Source: an uncultured Alphaproteobacteria bacterium
GTDB taxonomy: Bacteria; Pseudomonadota; Alphaproteobacteria; Thalassobaculales; Thalassobaculaceae
DNA length: 64,000 nucleotides
Reading direction: 5' to 3'
NCBI GenBank assembly: GCA_902589475.1
Contig: CACITD010000001.1
Coordinates: 48,620-112,619 of the forward strand
Shown here: positions 1 through 7,359 of the stretch, piece by piece
Numbering within the stretch: the first letter of the stretch is position 1
Layout of the letters: each line of letters begins with the position of its first letter
Notes under the pieces: model-generated
Database searches by the model: none
What the model was told of the DNA's origin: nothing
The model's input: only the letters and a program-made list of their open reading frames with translations
Program-made: the position numbers and the translations under genes

Positions 1-380
1 ACATGTAAAGCTTGAAGGAGTGTTGCCTTTGCTGGTTTTTCAAAATACGAGTCATCGGTGTGCCAGCCAGACAACCTCACTTTTGCGAGGTCCTTGGGTT
101 TGTCATCCCGCGTTTTATAAGTGCTATTCAGGATTGATACTTCCGGGAAATTATTGTCTTGCAGATTTGAAAGAAGCTGAAGCTGAGGTGTACCAAAAAC
201 TCTCGCGAAAACTAAAAATTTTTCCACCGATAAAGGATGGCTCTCAAAACAAAGCAAATGATAGTCTAAAAAAGCCGCTTTCAACGCATTTTCGGCAGTG
301 TCCGAGATGGGTTGGCTTAGGTCTAAGCCAGTTATCCTAGCCCCCATAACACTTGATACCGGCCTTATCTCGAATGGCAT
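1..380 (-). CDS. TauD/TfdA-family Fe(II)/2-oxoglutarate dioxygenase, N-terminal part (cut by window edge)
   Basis: About 126 residues of an open frame run off the left edge of the window, starting from an ATG at 380. A GGAAGA box lies ten bases upstream of that ATG and an in-frame TAA lies just beyond it (399-401). The N-terminus (MPFEIRPVSSVMGARITGLD) and the later segment WHTDDSYFEKPAKATLLQAL are typical of TauD/TfdA enzymes. The His and Asp of W-H-T-D are the first two ligands of the HxD...H iron facial triad. Members oxidise sulfonates, aryloxyacids or other small acids using 2-oxoglutarate and O2; the substrate cannot be told from this fragment. The distal histidine and the 2-oxoglutarate-binding arginine lie outside the window. 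The gene follows the DUF2062 gene on the same strand by about 40 bases. Confidence 0.85.
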   Translation of the reverse strand, partial: MPFEIRPVSSVMGARITGLDLSQPISDTAENALKAAFLDYHLLCFESHPLSVEKFLVFARVFGTPQLQLLSNLQDNNFPEVSILNSTYKTRDDKPKDLAKVRLSGWHTDDSYFEKPAKATLLQALH

Positions 381-423
381 TTTTATAAAATCTTCCAATT
401 AAATCAGACACGTAAAAAAATTT

Positions 424-957
424 TCAAACGATGCTTCGACCACGGCGTCTCTTACTCTCTTGGTACTTTAACGTCCAATAATATCCAACTAAACCAGAAA
501 ATATAGCCCATGGAATGCAACCAATAAAAAGAGGTATTCCCCATAATGATACCATCGCTGCCATTATGTCCCAAGCAGCCGTTACGCCACCACCGCCAAT
601 GGAAAGAATATCTTCAAGCCTCTTAGCGAATTCTTCAAATCCAAGAAATTCTTCCCACCACCCCAACATTAATCTGCCTGTGATTAAAAAAACATAATAA
701 ACAATAGGAACGGTAAAAATATTGGTCACCCATGTCCACGCCAACGCTGCTATGAGGTTAAACCTCCAATTGGGTAAAACTAGTTTTTGAAATGCCCAAA
801 AAGCCCCTACTAATGCCATTTGAATACCCACAAACGGGTTCATTGCAGATACTAAACCAACGGCCACGCCCCGAGCCGTTTCAACTGGCGGCGAATTACT
901 TCGTAATATAGGAACCAATAGTCTATATTTTAAAATACGAGAAAATTTTCTTAACAT
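424..957 (-). CDS. DUF2062 domain membrane protein
   Basis: A 177-residue protein of the DUF2062 family. Its N-terminal third carries the family pattern of a short basic start followed by SPPVETARGVAVGLVSAMNPFVGIQM. Two or three further hydrophobic stretches follow (about residues 40-65, 80-100 and 125-165), so it should sit in the inner membrane with a basic C-terminal tail (ESKRRRGRS). The biochemical role of DUF2062 is unknown; in other bacteria the domain occurs alone or attached to glycosyltransferases. No strong ribosome-binding site is visible before the ATG. The dioxygenase gene follows closely on the same strand and the two may be co-transcribed. Confidence 0.8.
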   Translation of the reverse strand: MLRKFSRILKYRLLVPILRSNSPPVETARGVAVGLVSAMNPFVGIQMALVGAFWAFQKLVLPNWRFNLIAALAWTWVTNIFTVPIVYYVFLITGRLMLGWWEEFLGFEEFAKRLEDILSIGGGGVTAAWDIMAAMVSLWGIPLFIGCIPWAIFSGLVGYYWTLKYQESKRRRGRSIV

Positions 958-1170
958 TGGCTTATCAAAGTGTTAATCGACTTGTAGGTAGACTCAATAA
1001 TTACAAATTACACCAATATTTGTAAGAAATTTTTTCAATTACCCATAGTTGCCATGTATTCCTTTTAAAAAGTATAGACTTTACATCCTAACATTTTTGA
1101 AAAAGACAAATAGTTACTCTTCTATTTACAAAATGATTTCCTTAAAGGTTACGCATTATCGTCTTTGCAG

Positions 1171-1371
1171 CTAATGACTTCGACATTTAGCTGGCTGTTC
1201 GTAAAGAGCGTAATTCTCACAGTTTTTTCCGAAAAAATCTGCTATAAATTGTATTGGTGGTTTATCGTAAATATACTCTGATGCCACGTAAGCTGCAGCA
1301 GAAAATGGGTTGGCCAAACCTGAGCAGCCAGAAAGTAAAATTAAGCTTATGAATATTACCGAACGATACAT
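1171..1371 (-). CDS. Small predicted lipoprotein (66 aa)
   Basis: A 66-residue protein with a short type II signal peptide: a hydrophobic run from residue 5 to 13 ends in the lipobox L-S-G-C with Cys16 as the lipidated residue. The mature part is about 50 residues and has two cysteines near the C-terminus (NCENYALYEQPAKC), which could form a disulfide. A very strong ribosome-binding site (AGAGGAGGAG, five bases before the ATG) argues that the frame is translated. I recognise no family. It is flanked by gene-free DNA on both sides and is probably a monocistronic envelope protein. Confidence 0.65.
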   Translation of the reverse strand: MYRSVIFISLILLSGCSGLANPFSAAAYVASEYIYDKPPIQFIADFFGKNCENYALYEQPAKCRSH

Positions 1372-1540
1372 AACTTCTCCTCCTCTTGAAAATCATTCGC
1401 TCCATTAAGGCCTCTAGAAGACTTGCCGAAGCAATTTTTGGGCCAGTTGGCATGTATATTGCTTGTGATTGCTCGTCCAGTTTTAATACAACTCGACTAA
1501 AGGTTTGTAATTGGCATAGACTTTAAAGAACGGATGAATT

Positions 1541-2038
1541 ATGGGATTTACTTGGAGTGTAAAAGAATTAAGGATATTAGAAGATCCAAATTTTATCGAT
1601 CGTTTAGGACATTATATTCACGATCAACAATCAAAGAATTATAGGTTTGCCATGGATGTTATGGGTTACAAGGCAATGTACTATAGCAAGGAATTTGAAG
1701 AATTAGTCAAGAGTGAGAGCACTATCTCCAAACTTAAGACAGAGGTTCAGCAAGTTTGCCGTGGCGCATTTTCAAAACTTGGTGCAGAATCTTGGGAAGT
1801 GAGTTTCAAAGCCGAAGCGTTAATAAGAAATGAGCTAGATTCAAAAACACATTTACCAATAGGGGAGATAGATTACGCTACTGATCTAATTTATTCAAAT
1901 ACGATACTGTATTCAGTATCTGAAAATGGCGATGCGTTGTTTATGGATTGGTTGAAGACGCACGGATTGATAACAAAGCCGGACTTTTCAAGCGATGTCT
2001 TCTCAAAACCAGAATCAGAGTTTGCACTTGCGCTTTAG
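1541..2038 (+). CDS. Hypothetical protein (165 aa)
   Basis: I do not recognise this protein. It is 165 residues long with mixed charge, no signal peptide and no membrane segment, so it is probably cytoplasmic. The sequence looks like a folded alpha/beta domain: FIDRLGHYIHDQQSKNYRF near residue 20, a Lys/Glu-rich helix around 60-75, and an acidic C-terminal third. There are no metal-binding clusters or nucleotide-binding loops. The ribosome-binding site is weak (CGGAT before the ATG). It stands alone between the divergent lipoprotein and the convergent outer-membrane gene. Codon use resembles its neighbours, so I take it as a real gene of unknown function. Confidence 0.6.
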   Translation: MGFTWSVKELRILEDPNFIDRLGHYIHDQQSKNYRFAMDVMGYKAMYYSKEFEELVKSESTISKLKTEVQQVCRGAFSKLGAESWEVSFKAEALIRNELDSKTHLPIGEIDYATDLIYSNTILYSVSENGDALFMDWLKTHGLITKPDFSSDVFSKPESEFALAL

Positions 2039-2114
2039 GGTAATCTCGCCCTTCAGAGTTTCGAACTTTGTTCTTGTTTCGCTTTCTTAAATCCGTAGTG
2101 CTTTGAAAATCTTT

Positions 2115-2648
2115 TCAAAACAAATCGGTTATAGGAACTGAATAAAGCAGCAGAATTGATTCTTCACCCGGGTTGCGCTCGTTCAAACCCGCATTGGAAA
2201 TATGATGAAAGGTTATACCGATTCTACTATAATCTGATAATCGGGCCGCAAAAGTGATGCCGGATCTAAATTCTAATGGATTTCCTAGGTCCTTGCCATC
2301 GCCATTCCCATAAAGCCCAGCCCCAAAACTTGGTGTAACAACGAAGTTGTTACCAAAAAATAGATCTACTCCTATTCCACTATAAACATAACTTCCCGAG
2401 TTAGCTGTTCCACTAAATCCTATAAAAGGCGTAAAAATCCCAATCTTCTGCCTTTCTGGAAAAATATATTCCAACCTGAACTCAGCCGTTGTTTCATCGT
2501 CGAAGATATCAAAAGCGCCCACACCAACCGTAAAAAGACTAGGTTCTTGTGCTAATACTGAAGACGTATTCACAGAGAGAACCGTAAGCGTTATAACCAA
2601 TAACGTCCGTTTATAAATATTGATGACTTTCTGCAATAAAGTAGCCAT
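2115..2648 (-). CDS. PagL-like lipid A 3-O-deacylase (acyloxyacyl hydrolase family)
   Basis: Predicted outer-membrane beta-barrel of 177 residues. The start at 2648 is preferred because GGAGAG lies seven bases upstream and it gives a clean signal peptide ending near VLAQ. A longer frame from 2684 would overlap the iminopeptidase gene. The C-terminal segment carries the PagL active-site pattern H-x-S-N-A...N-P-G-x-E. Counting from the longer start, His161, Ser163 and Glu175 have the same spacing (2 and 12) as the catalytic His126-Ser128-Glu140 of Pseudomonas PagL. Alternating hydrophobic residues with many Gly and Phe fit barrel strands. PagL enzymes remove a 3-O-linked acyl chain from lipid A, remodelling the outer leaflet. 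It follows pip by 22 bases and may share its transcript. Confidence 0.75.
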   Translation of the reverse strand: MATLLQKVINIYKRTLLVITLTVLSVNTSSVLAQEPSLFTVGVGAFDIFDDETTAEFRLEYIFPERQKIGIFTPFIGFSGTANSGSYVYSGIGVDLFFGNNFVVTPSFGAGLYGNGDGKDLGNPLEFRSGITFAARLSDYSRIGITFHHISNAGLNERNPGEESILLLYSVPITDLF

Positions 2649-2670
2649 CCTATTTCTCTCCCAATCTAAA

Positions 2671-3627
2671 TTAAGCTGACACAACTTTTTTCATCATTTC
2701 AGTTGCTAGAACCAACTCTCGTTTTATCCCGGGTTCGAGCGCTGAATGGCCAGCATCTGAGATAACTTTGTACTGAGCGCTCGGCCAATTACTCACTAAC
2801 ATATTCGCGGATATAATTGGACACACAACATCGTATCTACCCTGAATAATCGTTGCTGGTTTATTCTGAATACAAGCTAAATTTTTAATGATTTCGTTTT
2901 CCGATAAAAAATTTTTATTTACAAAATAATGTGCCTCCAATCTGGCTAAAGATAATTGATCGCCAATATCGGAGAAATTAAGTGACAAACTATCAGCGGG
3001 TCTTAAAGTAGAACATGACTGTTCATAGAGGCTCCAAGCACGAGCAGCTTGAGATTGTACAGCCGGATTAGGATCCTGTAACCGCTGTAGGTAGGAAAAT
3101 AGTGGATTTTTTTGCTCCTTTTCGCTCAAGATGCTCAAAAATCGTTGCTTTGCCTCGGGGAAAAAATTTCCCATTCCGTTGATAAACCAGTCTATCTCAC
3201 GTTGTTCACCGAGAAAAATTCCTCTCAATATAAAGCCGAGGCAACGTTCTGGGTATGTTTCTCCATAAACTAAACCCAGTGTACTTCCCCAAGAGCCTCC
3301 AAAAACGAGCCAACGTTCTATCGCAAGAAATTTTCGTAATTTTTCGATGTCACTTATCAAATCTTGCGTTGTATTTTCTCTAATCTCTGCTCTTGGTCGT
3401 GATTTTCCCGCGCCTCTTTGGTCGAAAAGAATTACCCGGTAGAAATTTGGATCAAAGAAACGACGATGTATTGGGGCAATACCCGCACCTGGACCGCCAT
3501 GCAGAAAAATTACAGGGACCCCGCAAGGGTTACCTATCTCCTCCCAGTAAATTTCGTGCAGCCTGGAGACACTTAAAAAACCAGATGTTCTGGGCTCAGT
3601 AGCAGGATAGAGTTCTGCCAATGCCAA
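2671..3627 (-). CDS. pip: Proline iminopeptidase (alpha/beta hydrolase, S33 family)
   Basis: A 318-residue cytoplasmic serine peptidase that releases N-terminal proline from peptides. Family landmarks are all present: ELYPATEP at the N-terminus, the oxyanion segment HGGPGAG (residues 43-49), FDQRGAGKSRP, the nucleophile elbow GGSWGS with Ser112, the acidic segment GRYDVVCP and the C-terminal catalytic histidine in AGHSALEPG. The length is typical of the family. The start codon is TTG at 3627, supported by AAGGA seven bases upstream; a second in-frame TTG lies two codons later. It sits between carD upstream and the PagL-like gene downstream, all on the minus strand. Confidence 0.92.
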   Translation of the reverse strand: MALAELYPATEPRTSGFLSVSRLHEIYWEEIGNPCGVPVIFLHGGPGAGIAPIHRRFFDPNFYRVILFDQRGAGKSRPRAEIRENTTQDLISDIEKLRKFLAIERWLVFGGSWGSTLGLVYGETYPERCLGFILRGIFLGEQREIDWFINGMGNFFPEAKQRFLSILSEKEQKNPLFSYLQRLQDPNPAVQSQAARAWSLYEQSCSTLRPADSLSLNFSDIGDQLSLARLEAHYFVNKNFLSENEIIKNLACIQNKPATIIQGRYDVVCPIISANMLVSNWPSAQYKVISDAGHSALEPGIKRELVLATEMMKKVVSA

Positions 3628-3766
3628 TGTGGATTCCTTTTTTAGACCCTAAACATAAGTTTGGGATTTATGAATAACGCTCAATAATTCTAAATAAGCG
3701 GTGAGATGGCAGGCTTTCAATCGGCAATAAATTGGTAAGTGCCATAATCAACCAAATCTTACCTTG

Positions 3767-4324
3767 CTATTCTACTTCTTCTTCAAAATCATCTTCGGTT
3801 TCTATATCGGCAACTTCGTCAAGCGTTTTATCGATATTCATCAACTTTTCGAGTCGAGATATTGCTGTTTCTTCATCAATTTTTTCTATAGCCGCAAATT
3901 CGCGGGCTAAGCGGTCTAGCGCGGCTTGATACATCTGCCTCTCACTGTAAGATTGCTCTGCCTGGGATGAGTTCCTTCTGAGATCTCTTACAACCTCAGC
4001 TATAGACACAGGGTCTCCCGAATTGATTTTAGCCTCATATTCCTGAGCCCGCCTCGACCACATTGTCCGACGCACTCTTGCCCTACCCTTCAGTTTCACT
4101 AAAGCGAGGTCCATTTGCTTTTTAGAACTCAAGGGGCGCAAGCCCGACTCCTGAGCCTTGGATAATGGAATCCGTAACGTCATCCTTTCATGTTCAAAAT
4201 CAATGACAAGAAGATCTAGTTCTGTACCCGCAATCTCTTGCTTTTCAGTTCCCAAAACTTTCCCCACGCCATGCGTAGGATAGACTACGAAATCTTCTGT
4301 TTTAAAATCACTACTTTTAGCCAT
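3767..4324 (-). CDS. carD: CarD/CdnL-family transcriptional regulator
   Basis: A 185-residue protein of the CarD/CdnL family, which binds the RNA polymerase beta subunit and stabilises open complexes, notably at rRNA promoters. The N-terminal Tudor-like RNAP-interaction domain is clear (FVVYPTHGVGKVLGTE...IDFEHERMTLRIPLSKA). It is followed by the helical DNA-binding part with RRTMWSRRAQEYEAKI and SIAEVVRDL, and ends in a very acidic tail (DIETEDDFEEEVE). The start at 4324 (MAKSSDF) has AAAGGA upstream and matches the family N-terminus; an upstream extension of 19 residues is unlikely. It lies downstream of fdxA, an adjacency common in Alphaproteobacteria, and a possible extended -10 promoter sits in the gap between them. 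Confidence 0.9.
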   Translation of the reverse strand: MAKSSDFKTEDFVVYPTHGVGKVLGTEKQEIAGTELDLLVIDFEHERMTLRIPLSKAQESGLRPLSSKKQMDLALVKLKGRARVRRTMWSRRAQEYEAKINSGDPVSIAEVVRDLRRNSSQAEQSYSERQMYQAALDRLAREFAAIEKIDEETAISRLEKLMNIDKTLDEVADIETEDDFEEEVE

Positions 4325-4495
4325 TCCTACGTTCCTTTTACAACACTCCGCCATCAGAACTTTAACGTTCCAATCAACCAAGCAATTTTCACAAGTCTAA
4401 AACAGAAAACTACCTATAGGTTTTAAACCCACAAATACCTTTTAGTTTATAAGGTAGTCCTTCGTCTGTTATCGATAATCAACCACGGGGCCGCG

Positions 4496-4504
4496 ACTAT
4501 AGCA
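4496..4504 (-). promoter_or_regulatory. Candidate extended -10 promoter for carD
   Basis: On the minus strand the sequence TGC-TATAGT reads as an extended -10 element (TGnTATAAT type). It lies in the 250-base space between fdxA and carD, about 170 bases before the carD ATG. No good -35 box is visible. It is embedded in an imperfect fold whose outer arms, AATCAACC (4477-4484) and GGTTGATT (4526-4533), pair perfectly. Assignment rests on the sequence match only. Confidence 0.3.
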
Positions 4505-4578
4505 CACTTTTCAGTGAAAAAGTAGGGTTGATTTCTTCCTAATTTGATATAATCGCCCAGAAGTAAACAGCATCTAAC

Positions 4579-4917
4579 TCAATTACCTTCACCCGGTTTT
4601 TCACTGAAGTATTTTTTGAATTTGTCTGCAACACCCTCAAACGATGAAGCATCAGCACTATGCTCTATCATTCGCGTAATGTTCGGCCACTCCTCGGCAT
4701 ACTTACGGTTGTGCTCAACCCAATCTTCTGCACCAGGTTCCGTGTCAGGCAGAATTGCCTCTATAGGACATTCCGGCTCACATACGCCGCAATCAATACA
4801 CTCGTCGGGATGGATTACCAGCATGTTTTCACCTTCATAAAAACAATCGACTGGGCACACTTCAACACAGTCAGTATATTTACATTTAATACAATTTTCA
4901 TTAACAATATAAGTCAT
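4579..4917 (-). CDS. fdxA: Seven-iron ferredoxin FdxA ([3Fe-4S][4Fe-4S])
   Basis: A 112-residue soluble electron carrier. The cysteine pattern is that of Azotobacter ferredoxin I: Cys9, Cys17, Cys21 and Cys50 for the 3Fe-4S cluster, and Cys25, Cys40, Cys43 and Cys46 for the 4Fe-4S cluster, with the extra Cys12. The C-terminal extension after residue 60 ([20 protein letters not shown]) is also typical. The partner reductase is not adjacent. In many Alphaproteobacteria this gene lies between an S4/helicase pair and carD. Here carD is next to it but the S4 and helicase genes are about 3.7 kb away. Confidence 0.93.
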   Translation of the reverse strand: MTYIVNENCIKCKYTDCVEVCPVDCFYEGENMLVIHPDECIDCGVCEPECPIEAILPDTEPGAEDWVEHNRKYAEEWPNITRMIEHSADASSFEGVADKFKKYFSEKPGEGN

Positions 4918-4969
4918 TTACCAATTTCCCAGATCCATCAGAACCTGCCCCACCTATTTATAGAACGAG

Positions 4970-5434
4970 TCAAACTCGCAGCCCTAGCTTATGCATCGCG
5001 CGTTTTTTTGCTTCGCCGCTATCACGATCGTCCACATAAAGAAGTCCAGCTAACCTTCTCATGAGTGTCGCCTCAAAATCGTGAAGAACTCCATCCGCAT
5101 AAACCACTTCCCAGATCATTTCAATCAATTTCAACCTTTCGTCAGCATCAAAGTTATCTCTAAGATCTTTCGTGTAACGATAAAGATCGTTACTTGTATC
5201 TAGGTCATCCGCTGCTGCCTTTAATATTTCATCGGCTCCTTCAGGGGAAATTTCAAATCTCTTCATCATTAAATCGCGCAAGGCCCTCTCTTCAACTTCG
5301 TCGAGCGTTCCATCGAGCCACGCTGCTCTCGTCATCAAGGCTGCGCAAGCCAACGCACCTTCTTGATCGACAGAAAAGTTTTCATTCTCGTTTTCTTTCC
5401 TCAAGCTCATTAATTTTCCAAGTGCGGCCAACAT
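4970..5434 (-). CDS. TerB-like domain protein (154 aa)
   Basis: A 154-residue all-helical protein with the TerB (tellurite resistance B, DjlA N-terminal) fold. The repeat of the family is visible twice: ALACAALMTRAAWLDGTLDEVEERAL and LKLIEMIWEVVYADGVLHDFEATLMRRLAGLL. The acidic D-G-x-L-x-x-x-E motifs are the conserved metal-binding-type sites of the fold. The start at 5434 has AAAAGGAC five bases upstream. TerB domains are linked to envelope stress but the function of stand-alone members is unsettled, so tellurite resistance should not be assumed. It is divergent from the DUF938 gene with about 65 bases between starts and lies upstream of fdxA. Confidence 0.82.
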   Translation of the reverse strand: MLAALGKLMSLRKENENENFSVDQEGALACAALMTRAAWLDGTLDEVEERALRDLMMKRFEISPEGADEILKAAADDLDTSNDLYRYTKDLRDNFDADERLKLIEMIWEVVYADGVLHDFEATLMRRLAGLLYVDDRDSGEAKKRAMHKLGLRV

Positions 5435-5499
5435 AATTTGTCCTTTTCTTGATTTCTTTGGTACTATCCTGGTTTCTTTATTTAGGTTGAAAGAGTTCA

Positions 5500-6135
5500 A
5501 TGTCTAGCAAATCAGACCCTCCAGATAATCTGCTTTGCAAAAAAACGCAAGCTGCGGAGAGCAATAAAAATGCTATTTTAGAAGTTTTAAAAAAAGAACT
5601 TTCCATAAATGCAACTGTATTAGAAATCGGGAGTGGTACTGGCCAACACGCAGCAACTTTTTGCACATGTCTCCCAACTATTAACTGGATACCAAGTGAT
5701 TTAAACAGAGGATCCTTTGAAAGTATAACTTCTTGGAAAAAAGTTGTTAGTGCCGAAAACATGGAACCTCCAAGATTAATAGATGCAGCATCACCAAACT
5801 GGAACATCGGCGATGTAAATCAAATTTCTGCTATTGTAGCCATCAATGTAATTCATATTTCTAGCTTTGATGTTACTTTGGGTATTTTGAAAGGTGCTAA
5901 TAAATATTTAGACAAGGGGGGGATTTTATATTTTTATGGACCTTTTTTTCAGAATAATGTTGAAGCAAAGGAAAGTAATAAAATCTTCGATCAATACTTG
6001 CGAAATCAAAATGAGTATTGGGGCATTCGAACACTAGATGAGATAGAAAGTTTAGCCAAAGATCTCAGTTTGCATTTGGATAAGATAATTCAAATGCCTA
6101 AAAATAATTTGTCAGTAATTTTCCAGAAAAATTAA
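5500..6135 (+). CDS. DUF938 family SAM-dependent methyltransferase-like protein
   Basis: A 211-residue class I methyltransferase fold of the DUF938 family (relatives of human METTL26). The SAM loop is VLEIGSGTGQHAATF (about residues 40-54), followed by the acidic strand end WIPSDLN and the late strand YFYGPFF. The family feature is an N-terminal region giving A-x-x-S-N-K-N-A-I-L before motif I. Substrate is unknown. The gene is divergent from the TerB-like gene and convergent with the aminotransferase, so it is probably transcribed alone. The ribosome-binding site is weak. Confidence 0.85.
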   Translation: MSSKSDPPDNLLCKKTQAAESNKNAILEVLKKELSINATVLEIGSGTGQHAATFCTCLPTINWIPSDLNRGSFESITSWKKVVSAENMEPPRLIDAASPNWNIGDVNQISAIVAINVIHISSFDVTLGILKGANKYLDKGGILYFYGPFFQNNVEAKESNKIFDQYLRNQNEYWGIRTLDEIESLAKDLSLHLDKIIQMPKNNLSVIFQKN

Positions 6136-6158
6136 AAGAAAACTTTCACATGCAGTGA

Positions 6159-7340
6159 CTATGCAACAAGTTGCCTGATTTTTGATAGAAAGTGTTCCAA
6201 CTCTTCTTCAGAGTTGTAATAGTGTATGCTGGCACGGACCACAGCTTCAATTCCTCTTTCCATGAAGCTAAGCCGTGAACCAGAGCCACTTGAGACAGAA
6301 ACGTTTATCTTCCTCCGTGCCAGCTCTGATTTTATAGTCGCAGCATCCAGTGCTTCATGCCTGAACGTAACAATCCCACATTTTAATCTACCTTGGTCAG
6401 TCACCTCTAGTTCAGGAATTTCCTGCAACCTCTCTCTTAATTTATCTGCCATTTTAAATATTCGATGCTGAATTTTAGGCAGACCAAAATCCATGGCATA
6501 TTCTATTGCTCTTCCAAATGCGGCTTGGCCTGCAAAATATCGCTCCCAGTTTTCAAATTTCCTGGCATCTCGACGCAACAAATATGTCTTTTCATCAAGT
6601 AAGTTTGCCGCAAACTGATCAATTAGTGGTGGTTCCAACCGCTCAATCCAATCTTGCTTTACATACAAAAAGCCAGTACCCCGCGGCCCTCTCAAGAATT
6701 TTCTGCCGGTTGCGGAAAGAAAATCACAGCCAATATCTGCAACATCAACGCTCATCTGCCCAACCGACTGACATGCATCCAATAAATATGGCACACCATA
6801 TTCATTCGCGATCGCGCCAATTTCACTTGCTGGGTTTACTAGACCTCCCCCTGTTGGAATATGGCTCATGGAAATTAATTTCGTTTTCTTGTTTATTAGC
6901 TTTCTAAGCTGATTTGTATCGGGTTCTCCATCATCGTTATTTTCCAGGATAACAAGTTCGGCGCCAGTTTGCTTTGCTCTATGTAGGTAGGCTATTACAT
7001 TGCTACCGTACTCTGACCTTACAGTAATAATCTGATCTCCGGCCCTGAGAGGAATTGAATAAAAAATCATATCCCATGCCCGGGTAGCATTTTCCACAAA
7101 CGCAATTTCTTTTGGCTTCGCATTAATTAATTCAGCGACCCGCACGTAAAAATTCTCGAGCTCCATGCTCCGCGAAGCAGCGGTCTCATAACCACCCCTC
7201 ATTTCCTCTTCTTGTAAAAACTCATAAAGATAGTCCGCTACAGGCGCAGCCATCAAAGATGAACCTGCGTTATTAAAGTGAGTGACGTACTCGCATCCTC
7301 GCGTTTCATTGCGCGCTCTTTGAATTTCTCTTTTATTCAT
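6159..7340 (-). CDS. Class V aminotransferase-fold PLP enzyme
   Basis: A 393-residue PLP-dependent enzyme of the aminotransferase class V / cysteine desulfurase superfamily. Visible landmarks are HFNNAGSSLM at the N-terminus, ENATRAWD, the cofactor aspartate and next residues in LLDACQSVGQ (Asp188), and the Schiff-base lysine in SATGRKFLRGPRG (Lys214). No desulfurase-type catalytic cysteine loop is evident. The closest named relatives are the isopenicillin-N-epimerase-like and kynureninase-like branches, but the substrate cannot be inferred. It ends a two-gene unit with the MFS gene 19 bases upstream, so it may act on the compound that carrier imports or exports. Confidence 0.85.
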   Translation of the reverse strand: MNKREIQRARNETRGCEYVTHFNNAGSSLMAAPVADYLYEFLQEEEMRGGYETAASRSMELENFYVRVAELINAKPKEIAFVENATRAWDMIFYSIPLRAGDQIITVRSEYGSNVIAYLHRAKQTGAELVILENNDDGEPDTNQLRKLINKKTKLISMSHIPTGGGLVNPASEIGAIANEYGVPYLLDACQSVGQMSVDVADIGCDFLSATGRKFLRGPRGTGFLYVKQDWIERLEPPLIDQFAANLLDEKTYLLRRDARKFENWERYFAGQAAFGRAIEYAMDFGLPKIQHRIFKMADKLRERLQEIPELEVTDQGRLKCGIVTFRHEALDAATIKSELARRKINVSVSSGSGSRLSFMERGIEAVVRASIHYYNSEEELEHFLSKIRQLVA

Positions 7341-7359
7341 TCATGTTCTCATTTTTTAT

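Noticed and set aside
20..340. 106-residue plus-strand open frame at the left edge
   Set aside because: It lies opposite the minus-strand dioxygenase frame, which has clear family motifs. The plus-strand protein has no recognisable features.
1262..1453. 63-residue minus-strand frame overlapping the small lipoprotein gene
   Set aside because: The lipoprotein frame has a signal peptide, lipobox and a very strong ribosome-binding site; this frame has none of them.
3647..3667. Small hairpin CCCTAAAC/GTTTGGG between carD and pip
   Set aside because: Seven pairs with a bulge and no T-tract on the relevant strand; it is within the range of chance.
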